Source: Bacillota bacterium
GTDB taxonomy: Bacteria; Bacillota; Clostridia; Acetivibrionales; DSM-2933
DNA length: 43,222 nucleotides
Assembly: GCA_023430975.1 (NCBI GenBank)
Contig: JAEYYB010000159.1
Location: forward strand, 1-43,222
Direction: 5' to 3'
Part shown: positions 8,092 to 15,611 of the stretch, one piece after another
Position numbering within the stretch: the stretch's first letter is position 1
How the letters are laid out: each line of letters opens with the position of its first letter
The notes under the pieces: generated by a model
Databases searched by the model: none
Told to the model about the DNA's origin: nothing
What the model saw: the letters and a program-made list of their open reading frames with translations, nothing else
Translations under genes and position numbers: made by a program

Positions 8092-8182
8092 ACCTGGGTA
8101 GTATTCTTTATAAAAGCGAGCATTACCCGCCAACTGGGCTAGTTGGAAGTAGAAGTCTTAGCCGATGGGGCCGGTCCTAAGC
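8092..8182 (+). ncRNA. Candidate structured RNA with three hairpins
   Basis: A GC-rich island inside an AT-rich intergenic space. Three hairpins follow each other: GGGTAGT (8096-8102) with ATTACCC (8122-8128); CCAACT (8130-8135) with AGTTGG (8141-8146) around GGGCT; CTTAGCCG (8157-8164) with CGG-TC-CTAAG (8172-8181). No reading frame with a ribosome binding site crosses it. No T-loop motif GGTTCGA is present, so it is not a tRNA. It could be a leader or riboswitch-like element of the gene at 8330, or an RNA substrate of the repair enzymes. Expression and class are unproven. Confidence 0.45.
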
Positions 8183-8329
8183 ATTTAACAAATCAGCCTC
8201 AGTATAAATTATTGGATTGATAGTCCTTTATATTTAATGATGTATCGTTACTACCACATGCTGGTTTATAAAGAATATGAGGGTGGGATTGGGGATTTAA
8301 AGGTTACAGAGTATAGAAGGGGGATTCTT

Positions 8330-8680
8330 ATGAGAAATTGGACTGAAACTGAGGCTTTGGAAGTTATTTTAGAAGCCGGTGCCGAAAAAACAGGTACAAA
8401 ATTTATCCTTGTTAAAGGCGGATTAAATGGTCTTACAAGCTGTTCAGCAATGGATTACCTCAAGAGACTGAACTATAAATTTAAGATGATGAGGGCTTCA
8501 AGGCCCGCAGCAACCAGAAAATCCGGGGATAGTATCGCCAGTATTTCTGGTTTGTCACAAAAAGAATTTAAAGCTGCAAAGCAGCCGGGAGGTTTTGTTA
8601 CAAATAAAAAATTATGGTACAATATTGATGATAAGCCAATAAATAAGCAGGTTAATGGGAGAACAAGACTAACTGCTTAA
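8330..8680 (+). CDS. Small protein of unknown function (116 aa)
   Basis: Not recognised. The product is 116 residues, basic, with no signal peptide, membrane segment or metal motif. It opens with MRNWTETEALEVILEAGAEK, has a glycine-rich loop VKGGLNGLT and a basic stretch RASRPAATRKSG. Basic charge and company with RNA repair genes make nucleic-acid binding conceivable, but that is inference. The ATG at 8330 is chosen because AGAAGGGGG lies 6 nt upstream; the longer reading from 8237 has no such site and would begin just after the candidate RNA. The WYL regulator starts 10 nt after its stop, so the two are probably one transcript. Confidence 0.6.
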   Translation: MRNWTETEALEVILEAGAEKTGTKFILVKGGLNGLTSCSAMDYLKRLNYKFKMMRASRPAATRKSGDSIASISGLSQKEFKAAKQPGGFVTNKKLWYNIDDKPINKQVNGRTRLTA

Positions 8681-8690
8681 GGAGCAATGT

Positions 8691-9980
8691 ATGTTTAGTG
8701 ATTTCATCAAGCATTATAATATAATCAGAGATATTTTAAGAGACTGCTTTCTTTATGGCTGCTTTTCCAGGGATGGGCTTGAGAATAAGAGAAATGTAAG
8801 CTCCAGGAAGGTAAGCTATGAAATGCGTCGTATTCAACAGTATGTAGAAGATGAGTATATAAAATCCGACAAGGACGGCAGGTATAAGCTTTTAAATCTT
8901 ACATATGATTTTATGAAACACTCTAATAACTTTCTTGTTAATACATATATGACGAAAAGCTTTACTCGAAGTGACCTTCTTTTATACTTCTATGCTTTGC
9001 TATTTATCCAATCTAGGAATGAGGCCTGCTCCTTGGAAATGATAGAGAATGGACTAATTGACCAGGGGCTTTTGTCGATTGAAAAAATAAGCAGCAAAAC
9101 TATCGAAAGAAAGCTCAACGAAATGTGCAAAAGCATTGGAGTTCTGGATTGTGAAGTAGTTAAGAGAACCAAGTATTACTCCATCTCAAAGGACATTCTC
9201 GCAGGATTTAACAATGTAGAGATAAAGGAGTTGCTTACTGCTGTTTGTCTATATAAAAACATAATATTTCCTATTACCTTCGGTTATTATGTGGAGCAGA
9301 CCCTTAAAGATTATTTAAACTATGAGAGAAATGACAAGATGAACAGTGTGAACATTTTTAATTTCAGAAACCTTCACTTTCATCCTGTTATAGAGGAGCT
9401 GGTGTTGTGGGATTTGTTAAAAGCCATTCACGGTGGAAAGAAGATTAAACTAAATTATCATGCACCGAAAAGGCAGGATACAGGTTTTGTTAATAATATA
9501 TTAATCCCTTATAAAATTAGATATGATGTAAGACATGGAAGGTTTTACCTTGTTTCTTTTGATGAGAACAAGAAATGTGTTGTTTCAAGGCTTGACAGAG
9601 TTGAACGTGTTGAAGTTTTGGAGGAAACATTTAATAGAAATGAGTTTCAAGATGAGTTTGATAGTCAGATGTGCCTTAGTTGGTCAAGTATATCTTTAGA
9701 TCGTGGTAAAGTACCTGAAACAGTGAAGCTTGAAGTCATTATAGATGAGGAAACTGAAGGCTTTATAGTAGATAGAATAATTAACGAGGCACCAAATGCA
9801 GTAATGGAAAAACTGGGAACTGGAAATTATCATGTAACGCTTAGGGTCAATGATAGCAGTGAAATCGTGCCGTGGATAAGAGGGTATGCAGGGTATGTCA
9901 GGGTTCTTGAGAGCAGGGAACTGGCAGAAAAGCTTCGCAAAGACTGGGAGGAGATGCTTTTATCATATGGAATTGTTTAG
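8691..9980 (+). CDS. WYL-domain transcriptional regulator, first of a pair
   Basis: Protein of 429 residues. The first 110 residues are predicted DNA-binding winged-helix sequence (SSRKVSYEMRRIQQYVEDEY and flanking). The WYL domain spans roughly residues 240-310, with LIPYKIRYDVRHGRFYLVSF in place of the usual PYGLVYRDGRWYLVG. A C-terminal WCX-like domain ends in GYAGYVRVLESRELAEKLRK. WYL proteins sense ligands, often nucleotides or nucleic acid ends, and control DNA-damage or RNA-repair operons; its targets here are probably the neighbouring genes (inference). GGAGC lies shortly before the ATG, 10 nt after the previous stop. It overlaps the second WYL gene by 14 nt. Confidence 0.88.
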   Translation: MFSDFIKHYNIIRDILRDCFLYGCFSRDGLENKRNVSSRKVSYEMRRIQQYVEDEYIKSDKDGRYKLLNLTYDFMKHSNNFLVNTYMTKSFTRSDLLLYFYALLFIQSRNEACSLEMIENGLIDQGLLSIEKISSKTIERKLNEMCKSIGVLDCEVVKRTKYYSISKDILAGFNNVEIKELLTAVCLYKNIIFPITFGYYVEQTLKDYLNYERNDKMNSVNIFNFRNLHFHPVIEELVLWDLLKAIHGGKKIKLNYHAPKRQDTGFVNNILIPYKIRYDVRHGRFYLVSFDENKKCVVSRLDRVERVEVLEETFNRNEFQDEFDSQMCLSWSSISLDRGKVPETVKLEVIIDEETEGFIVDRIINEAPNAVMEKLGTGNYHVTLRVNDSSEIVPWIRGYAGYVRVLESRELAEKLRKDWEEMLLSYGIV

Positions 9981-10977
9981 TGAGGTTAAAAACAGATATT
10001 TTCAGCTAGTACAAAGAATAATAAATGAGTGTGCAGATGGCAAAGCCAAGGCTGAAATACTTAGAATAATTGATGAAGGTGAATTTGAGCAAAAGGTTAT
10101 AGGCAAAAACCAGCAATCCTTTGCGGATATAATGCTAAATAGGTGCGATGAGGGGGAAAACTTAAATCTGCTGACCGAAAAGGAGGGTAGGTTTTATCCT
10201 GCATTGGAGGGAGCAGGAAGTCCGCCTGTTCCTGTCAGGTTTACCATTCTGGAAAAGTTCTGGCTTAAAGCATTATTGGATAGTGGAGGTGTCAGAATGA
10301 TATTGAGCCGGCAAACTTATGAGAAATTGAAAAAGGAACTGGAAGAAATAGACACTCCAATAAAGGATCAGTACATAGAAATGACAAATACCATAAAACT
10401 ACCGGAAATAGCCGATCAGGAGGCGTATTCAAAAAATTTCGGAGTTATTTTAAGGGCACTTGTTGATGAGAAACCAATAAGGTATACCAATACTGATAAA
10501 AAAGGAAATGTATACAGAGATAAGCTTGCACTGCCTGTAGGTATTGAGTACTCAATGAGGGATGGACGGTTCAGGGTCTCAATGTACTCCATAGACGATG
10601 ACCGACCCATAATGGCTAATATTTTTACCCTCACAGACTTAAGGATTGTTGATGAAGATGTAGGGATAGACAGAGAAACCGCCAAGAAGCTGCTTTTTGA
10701 GCAAAAATACTCCAATGAACCTATAATATTGGAGGTAACAGACCAAAAGGCAGCTATGGAAAGGTGTTTTATGTGCTTTTCCGGAATGGAAAGGACTGCA
10801 CGGGACTTAGGGAATAACAAGTACGAGATGAGACTTAATTATTATCTGTTTGAGGAGGAGAACCTGATTCGCAATATTATTTCATTGGGGCCTTACGTTA
10901 AAGTGATTTCGCCACAAAGGATGGTTGATGAAATCGTGAAAAGGGTTAGAAAGTCATTGAGTTTGTATAAGGAATAA
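9967..10977 (+). CDS. WYL-domain transcriptional regulator, second of a pair
   Basis: Protein of 336 residues, a diverged partner of the preceding gene. The N-terminal 100 residues are helical and lack an obvious canonical helix-turn-helix. The WYL domain spans about 155-230 and contains LPVGIEYSMRDGRFRVSMYS; the C-terminus has LIRNIISLGPYVKVISPQRM, the WCX-like end. I start at the ATG at 9967, which overlaps the first gene by 14 nt; GGGAGGAG lies upstream at a longer than usual spacing, suggesting translational coupling. The longer reading from 9886 would overlap far more and lacks a site. Paired WYL proteins can act as heteromers, as PafB and PafC do, so a two-subunit regulator is a reasonable guess. 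Confidence 0.85.
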   Translation: MELFSEVKNRYFQLVQRIINECADGKAKAEILRIIDEGEFEQKVIGKNQQSFADIMLNRCDEGENLNLLTEKEGRFYPALEGAGSPPVPVRFTILEKFWLKALLDSGGVRMILSRQTYEKLKKELEEIDTPIKDQYIEMTNTIKLPEIADQEAYSKNFGVILRALVDEKPIRYTNTDKKGNVYRDKLALPVGIEYSMRDGRFRVSMYSIDDDRPIMANIFTLTDLRIVDEDVGIDRETAKKLLFEQKYSNEPIILEVTDQKAAMERCFMCFSGMERTARDLGNNKYEMRLNYYLFEEENLIRNIISLGPYVKVISPQRMVDEIVKRVRKSLSLYKE

Positions 10978-11069
10978 AATGTGAAATATGGTCAAAATTT
11001 GACTGGGATGTCTATTCTGTATGAAGGTTGTCATTGATATTATGAAAATGATTATTACAAATAAACCAA

Positions 11070-11912
11070 TTACTTATTGTAGAACACGAGGTATTTTTCC
11101 ATGTTTGTAGCCCAGTATTCGGATGAGTGATCTCCTTTACTAATAATACATGTTGAATTAATACCTCTTTTTATTAAAGCCTCATGTATCTTTTTTGTAT
11201 CGTCTACAATTCCATTATCATTCTCACCGCAGTCCAACAATACTTTTATCTCTGAAAGCTCTTTTTCACGTGCAAATTTAACAGAATCCACACTGCTATT
11301 TATTGATTTACTGGAATACAGCCAGCTGTCAAAAGAGCTATCCGAATAGTCATATATCCATGATGCAGGACTGTGACCCCCAACTTTTCCGAAGATTTGA
11401 GGATGATGAAGTCCTATTTGAAGTGCTATGAAGCCTCCCATGGATACACCTCCAATGTATCTGGACTTGTTGGATTTGATAGTGTCATATTGTGAATCTA
11501 TATATGGAACCAGTTCTTCGCAAACATATTTCTCAAACAAATCACTTTCTCTATTTTGACCGGTTGAGTCAGTCAATGTCAGGCTGTTTAAAGTCTTAGT
11601 GCATACTATTATCATTGGCTTGACCCTATTTTGACTTATTAATCTATCTGCACAACTGTCGGCATTAAGATCCTCAAACCATGACCATTCACTGCCCGAA
11701 GCACCATGCAGAGCGTATAAGACAGGATATTTTTGACCCTTGCCGTATCCGCTTGGAAGGTAAACTGTTATATTTAGATTGCCGTCAATTATTTTGCTGT
11801 TGATTACACTTTGGATTACTTCTGAATTGCCGGATACGGGTTTTTCAGGAGAGCATCCTGAAACCAGAAGTATAAATATACAAATTGATAAAATGTAATT
11901 TGAATGTTTCAT
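11070..11912 (-). CDS. Secreted lipoprotein esterase (PF00756 family)
   Basis: Alpha/beta-hydrolase of 280 residues of the putative esterase family that includes feruloyl esterases and antigen 85. The signal peptide ends in a lipobox, LLVSGC, with the lipidated Cys at residue 20, so it should be anchored outside the membrane. The nucleophile elbow is GVSMGG with Ser157; DCGEND probably supplies the acid and GDHSSEYW the catalytic His near 262. A carbohydrate-ester substrate would suit a plant-fibre degrader, but the sequence does not define it. The ATG at 11912 follows GAGGTG by 6 nt on the minus strand; the GTG three codons earlier lies in that site. It converges on the WYL pair and has no operon partner. 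Confidence 0.87.
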   Translation of the reverse strand: MKHSNYILSICIFILLVSGCSPEKPVSGNSEVIQSVINSKIIDGNLNITVYLPSGYGKGQKYPVLYALHGASGSEWSWFEDLNADSCADRLISQNRVKPMIIVCTKTLNSLTLTDSTGQNRESDLFEKYVCEELVPYIDSQYDTIKSNKSRYIGGVSMGGFIALQIGLHHPQIFGKVGGHSPASWIYDYSDSSFDSWLYSSKSINSSVDSVKFAREKELSEIKVLLDCGENDNGIVDDTKKIHEALIKRGINSTCIISKGDHSSEYWATNMEKYLVFYNK

Positions 11913-12095
11913 GGAAGTCACCTCGGTTTAGTTATATAGACTATTATACAGTGAAAGATATAGATATGTAAAATCAAAGTATTCCTTACAAGTTGAAAAA
12001 GAGAATTGAATAATACATATTTCTTGCTAATATTAATAAGTTAAGCCAACAGTATTTGCATTTGAGATGAGCCTTTGGATTTGGGCATATTCAAT

Positions 12096-12113
12096 ATTGC
12101 AAGCTTTTTGTCT
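12096..12113 (+). promoter_or_regulatory. Shared 18-bp motif, copy 2
   Basis: ATTGCAAGCTTTTTGTCT, one mismatch from the copy at 7542-7559 upstream of the DIP1984 gene. It lies about 440 nt before the short open reading frame at 12538. Two such close matches in the island suggest a common regulatory site, but chance similarity in AT-rich DNA cannot be excluded. Confidence 0.3.
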
Positions 12114-12174
12114 TTAAAAGGCCTATCTATTTTATTATACTTAAATTGTTCCTTAGTCCTTAGTCATGATTAAG

Positions 12175-12247
12175 AATAACTTGTGCTATAAATTTCGCTC
12201 ATGTGTTACTTAACTCGTCAACACATGCTCAAAAGCGGAAGTAATTT
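12175..12247 (-). repeat. Dispersed hairpin repeat family 3, copy 1
   Basis: Read on the minus strand it matches the copies at 38899-38969 and 41721-41792. GTGTTGAC and GT-AACAC pair around the invariant loop GAGTTAA, with one base missing from the 3' arm here. The outer arms TTACTTCC and CAAGTTATT also partly pair. It is non-coding. Confidence 0.75.
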
Positions 12248-12537
12248 TTCATTCATGCATTAGCTAAGATTTCACATGGTCTTGCGGTGCCTTTTACAGA
12301 TATGGTAAAAGGTATGCCTGGATAAAGGTACTCAATAAAATATGGAATGAGAATATGCTTTTATCAGGAGAAGCAGGGAATAATAATGTTAATACATAAA
12401 TTAATAAATTACTAAAGTTAATGGTTGACAATTGACTGGGTTATATAATAAAATTGAGCGACAAGTTTTTGGGTTATTGTCTCGAAATTATGATGTGTTT
12501 TTAAAATTCAATTTTACAAGAAGAAGGAGGATTTGCA

Positions 12538-12666
12538 ATGTATAAAGCATGTTGGTCGCCAATGTTTGAAAACATAAAAAGTAGGCTATCCATACGCACT
12601 GATGTCATGGAAACTAATATACATTGGCTTGATCCTCTATTATTAAATTATCAATATGAAAATTGA
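12538..12666 (+). CDS. Short open reading frame with a strong ribosome binding site (leader or gene remnant)
   Basis: A 42-codon frame preceded by GAAGGAGG 7 nt before the ATG, one of the best ribosome binding sites in the window. The product opens MYKACWSPMFENIKSRLSIR and resembles nothing I know; it has three tryptophan or cysteine residues and no membrane segment. A family 1 repeat starts 10 nt after its stop, then a hairpin, then the RNA ligase. It is either a leader peptide for control of the ligase cassette or the 5' stub of a gene cut off by the repeat. Confidence 0.45.
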   Translation: MYKACWSPMFENIKSRLSIRTDVMETNIHWLDPLLLNYQYEN

Positions 12667-12676
12667 TTTTCATAAT

Positions 12677-12773
12677 ATTAAAAGTGTTAATAATCTTACG
12701 TTTGGTGGAGCAAATAACGAACGGTTCAACGGGATTTGCGACAGACAAATGTAATAGATTTATCACTTTTAAT
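12677..12773 (+). repeat. Dispersed repeat family 1, full copy (97 bp)
   Basis: Almost identical to the copy at 1284-1380, with differences such as TACGTTTGGTGG for TACATTTGGCGG. Both arms and the GAACGGTTC core are present and it is followed by ATA like every full copy. It separates the short reading frame at 12538 from the RNA ligase gene. Confidence 0.9.
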
Positions 12774-12796
12774 ATAAATAAATTTATGATTGATAG

Positions 12797-12831
12797 AGTG
12801 GTTAAGTCTTTAAAGAGATTTAGCCACTTTT
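12797..12831 (+). terminator. Hairpin with T-tract just upstream of the RNA ligase
   Basis: AGTGGTTAAGTCT and AGAGATTTAGCCACT form a long stem with G-T wobble pairs around a very short loop, followed by TTT-AA-C-TTT. It ends about 12 nt before the ligase ribosome binding site. It could terminate the short upstream transcript or act as an attenuator of the ligase cassette. Confidence 0.5.
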
Positions 12832-12852
12832 AACTTTATTGAGGTGTTAAAA

Positions 12853-14097
12853 ATGAAAAATTATACTTGGAACCCGGTGTATAACCTGATTATAAAAATC
12901 AAAAACGATTACATAAATACATTTGGATCACTTGATACATATGAATTTAATGAATGGATGGCAAGGCTTGATAAAAGGGAGTACAATGAAATATTCAGTC
13001 ATCTTAAGGTTAAACAGGTTAATAACAATATCCTTGTAAGGTACGATACGGAAGATATGGATAGGAATATGTGGAAGGATCCCGACAGTATTTTCAGGGA
13101 ATGTAGGAGTATTGTAATAGATGTGGTTAGTGAGGAACTGGTAATTGTACCTTTTAAGAAATTCTTCAATTTAAATGAGGTTCAGGAAAACAGGATAGAA
13201 AATATTGAAAAAGAGTTGGTAAATGCCAAATCCATTGAGATTACTGATAAGCTTGACGGTTCAATGCAGTGTGCAAGGTGTTATAAGGGTGAAGTATTTA
13301 TTACAGGAAGTATGGCATTAGATAGAAAAAGCTCATGGCGTTTAGAGGATGGATTTAGTAAACTATCGGAGAACCATTTACAAATGATAACTGAAAATCC
13401 GGATTTTACATTTATTTTCGAATACATAAGCATCAGGGACTCACATGTGGTTACATATAAGCTTCATCAGGAAGGGATGTACCTTATAGGTATACGAAAT
13501 GTCTTTGACGGAAGGCAGCTTTCATATAAAGAAATAAAGGACTATTCATGTAAATACGGAGTTTCCATGACTCAAATAGAAGGCTGCAGCTTTGAAAAAA
13601 TAATGCAGGATGCTAAAAAATTAAAATCCGGTGAAAAGGAAGGTTGGGTAATAAATATTGACGGACACATGGTTAAGCTTAAGTGTGATGATTATGTAGA
13701 CCTGCACCGTGTTTTGAACAGGTTTTCATCAGTTAATACAATAATAAAGTGTATAGCTGATAATACATACGATGATCTAATAAGCAAAGTTCCCGATAAC
13801 TATATAGACAGGATAAATAAAATAGCCAAATACATATATGGATATATGAATTCCATGAATGAGAAAATTGAGATGTATTATAAAAAAGCACCAATAGATG
13901 ACAGGAAGGAATATATGATATGGGTAACTGTTAACTGTCCGGTTGAGATACAGGGGTACATGAGGCAGAAGTACCTTGGGGCTGAGTATCATGTACTAAA
14001 AACCTGTTATCTAAAAAGCACAAAGTACAAAAAACTTCATGAGATGGGTCTGGAAGAAGAGTTATTCGCATTTTCAGATGAGTTGGAGGCGATATAA
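12853..14097 (+). CDS. T4 Rnl1-like RNA ligase
   Basis: ATP-dependent RNA ligase of 414 residues that would join 5'-phosphate and 3'-hydroxyl RNA ends through an adenylated lysine. Nucleotidyltransferase motifs are visible: motif I TDKLDGS with the lysine at residue 133, an IIIa-like FIFEYIS, motif IV EGWVINI and motif V MVKLKCDDYV. An upstream RECRSIVID segment matches the adenylate-binding region of Rnl1-type ligases. The C-terminal 120 residues are helical and probably give substrate specificity, as in T4 Rnl1. GAGGTG lies 6 nt before the ATG at 12853; a GTG at 12844 overlaps that site. Its stop overlaps the start of the kinase-HD gene by one base, so ligase and end-healing enzyme are translated together. 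Confidence 0.9.
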   Translation: MKNYTWNPVYNLIIKIKNDYINTFGSLDTYEFNEWMARLDKREYNEIFSHLKVKQVNNNILVRYDTEDMDRNMWKDPDSIFRECRSIVIDVVSEELVIVPFKKFFNLNEVQENRIENIEKELVNAKSIEITDKLDGSMQCARCYKGEVFITGSMALDRKSSWRLEDGFSKLSENHLQMITENPDFTFIFEYISIRDSHVVTYKLHQEGMYLIGIRNVFDGRQLSYKEIKDYSCKYGVSMTQIEGCSFEKIMQDAKKLKSGEKEGWVINIDGHMVKLKCDDYVDLHRVLNRFSSVNTIIKCIADNTYDDLISKVPDNYIDRINKIAKYIYGYMNSMNEKIEMYYKKAPIDDRKEYMIWVTVNCPVEIQGYMRQKYLGAEYHVLKTCYLKSTKYKKLHEMGLEEELFAFSDELEAI

Positions 14098-14990
14098 TGA
14101 ACCAATTTATAATGATAGCAGGGCTTCCCGGAAGCGGTAAGTCTACTATTGCAAAGGAACTGGCCAATGCACGAAATGCAGTGCTGCATTCATCAGATGA
14201 TGTAAGGCAAGAACTGTTTGGTGATGCAAATAACCAGGAAATGAACGAACTTGTATTCAGGGAACTAAATACCAGAATAATGGAGCACTTGAATGATGGC
14301 AGAAATGTTGTTTATGATGCTACAAACCTTAATTATAAAAAGAGAAAAGCGTTCTTAGACAGGATGAAAATTGAGTGCCGCAAAGAATGTGTTCTGGTTG
14401 CAACGCCTTATGAAATATGTCTGGAAAGGAATACCGGGAGAGAAAGAAAAGTGCCTCAGGATGTTATAGAAAAAATGTATAGAAGCATCTTTATTCCACA
14501 GTATTATGAAGGTTGGGACCATATTGATATAGTATTTAACGACGTGGGTGTTTATGATCTTGATGAGTTAATAAAGGAACTTATAACCATTGAACAGCAT
14601 AATAAACATCATACGTTGACAATAGGTAAACACTGCGAAAAATGCATGGAGAATATAAAAGAGCAAAGTGCGGAAGAAAGCCTGGTTACGGCAGCGTTAC
14701 TCCATGATATAGGTAAAAAGTTTACTAAAGCCTTTAGTGATCTAAAGGGTAATCCTACTTCTGAAGCACATTACTATGGACATCAGCATGTTTCTGCATA
14801 TTTGAGCTTGTTTTACTTAAGGCATTTGCCATTAGAAAAGGTATTGGAGATAACAAACTATATTCAATGGCATATGAGACCCTTTGATCTGCACTCAAGC
14901 AAGTCCAAACTAAAGGCTGTAAGGCTTCTGGGTAAAGAGTTTTATGATGATTTGCTGCTTTTACATGAGGCTGATACCATGGCAAAATGA
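14097..14990 (+). CDS. Polynucleotide kinase fused to an HD phosphohydrolase domain
   Basis: Predicted RNA end-healing enzyme of 297 residues. The N-terminal half is a polynucleotide 5'-kinase with Walker A GLPGSGKST at residues 9-17, YDATNLNYKKR near 73-83 and a lid-like RNTGRERKVP. The C-terminal half is an HD domain with HHTLTIGKHC (171-180), the HD pair at 203-204 in LLHDIGKK, and later HQHVSAY and HMRPFD histidines. An HD phosphoesterase would remove 2',3'-cyclic phosphates, and the kinase would add the 5'-phosphate, leaving ends the upstream ligase can seal. A characterised HD-Pnk from Runella has the domains in the opposite order. The ATG shares its first base with the ligase stop. Confidence 0.88.
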   Translation: MNQFIMIAGLPGSGKSTIAKELANARNAVLHSSDDVRQELFGDANNQEMNELVFRELNTRIMEHLNDGRNVVYDATNLNYKKRKAFLDRMKIECRKECVLVATPYEICLERNTGRERKVPQDVIEKMYRSIFIPQYYEGWDHIDIVFNDVGVYDLDELIKELITIEQHNKHHTLTIGKHCEKCMENIKEQSAEESLVTAALLHDIGKKFTKAFSDLKGNPTSEAHYYGHQHVSAYLSLFYLRHLPLEKVLEITNYIQWHMRPFDLHSSKSKLKAVRLLGKEFYDDLLLLHEADTMAK

Positions 14991-15090
14991 AGATGTAAAT
15001 TATAAAAATTAATAAAACAGATATACCGATCCGTAAAGTTTTATAAAAATATTATTACAGATTGGGATATATATACGAGGAGTTGAGAAA

Positions 15091-15611
15091 ATGATACTTA
15101 CAATTACATATAAACAATCTCCGGCAACGGATTTGGGATACCTTTTATATAAAAATCCATACAGGCCGCAGACCTTTGAGCTAAGTCACGGAAAGGCCCA
15201 TGTTTTCTATCCAGAAGTGACAGATGAAAGATGCACCATAGCACTGATTTTAGATATTGATCCCATTGATCTGGCTAGGGGGAAGAAGGGTTCAAGCGGT
15301 GAAGGCGGCTTGTTTGATTATGTTAATGACAGGCCATATGTGGCATCTTCATTTTTAAGTGTTGCCATATCAAGGGTTTTTGGAACTGCCATGGGTGGAA
15401 AATGTAAGGATAGACCTGAGCTTGCCCAAAAATCTTTGCCTTTGGAAGCAAAGATCGTAATGCTTCCGTTAAGGGGTGAGGAAGGGTTTTTAAAAGGCTT
15501 TTTGAGCCTTTAGGTTATGAGGTTACATATGAGGGATTTGATCTTGATGAGAAATTCCCTGAGTGGGGAAAAAGCAGGTACTACAATCTGACTATTAAAG
15601 GAGAGGTCCGG
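15091..15611 (+). pseudogene. hen1: Hen1 N-terminal domain remnant, frame-broken and fused to Pnkp
   Basis: The start of bacterial Hen1, the RNA 3'-terminal ribose 2'-O-methyltransferase that marks repaired ends. The N-terminal domain is well preserved: PATDLGYLLYKNP, LSHGKAHVFYPE, DYVNDRPYVASSFLSVAI and KCKDRPELAQKSLPLE. After residue 135 the frame breaks at 15489-15495 (T TTA AAA), where a -1 shift restores KRLFEPLGYEV; the zero frame stops at 15513. The shifted frame runs through FPEWGKSRYYNLTIKGEVR and then, near 15609-15620, becomes Pnkp sequence. The whole methyltransferase half is missing. GAGGAG lies before the ATG at 15091. As it stands it cannot methylate RNA; whether the N-terminal domain is still made is unknown. 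Confidence 0.85.
15489..15495 (+). other. Slippery heptamer T TTA AAA at the Hen1 frame break
   Basis: In the zero frame the codons are GGG TTT TTA AAA GGC, giving a canonical X XXY YYZ heptamer. A -1 slip continues with AGG CTT TTT GAG, which is exactly the expected Hen1 sequence. A lost A in the run explains it equally well. Confidence 0.5.

Larger units (their letters stand above)
11922..12537. other. Gene-free stretch upstream of the RNA ligase cassette
   Basis: No gene with a ribosome binding site is visible here. The stretch holds the second copy of the shared 18-bp motif, a family 3 hairpin repeat, and near its right end a TTGACA at 12425 with a TATAAT at 12444. That spacing is only 13 bp, so if it is a promoter the -10 must be shifted (TAATAA gives 15 bp). 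The rest is AT-rich and featureless to me. Confidence 0.5.

Noticed and set aside
8092..8182. tRNA or tRNA-like gene
   Set aside because: A D-arm-like GGGCTAGTTGG exists, but there is no T-loop GGTTCGA, no acceptor stem and no anticodon arm. Kept only as an unclassified candidate RNA.
10985..11010. GTCAAAATTTGAC palindrome after the WYL genes
   Set aside because: A 13-bp dyad between convergent genes with no promoter nearby; too short and too AT-rich to call an operator.
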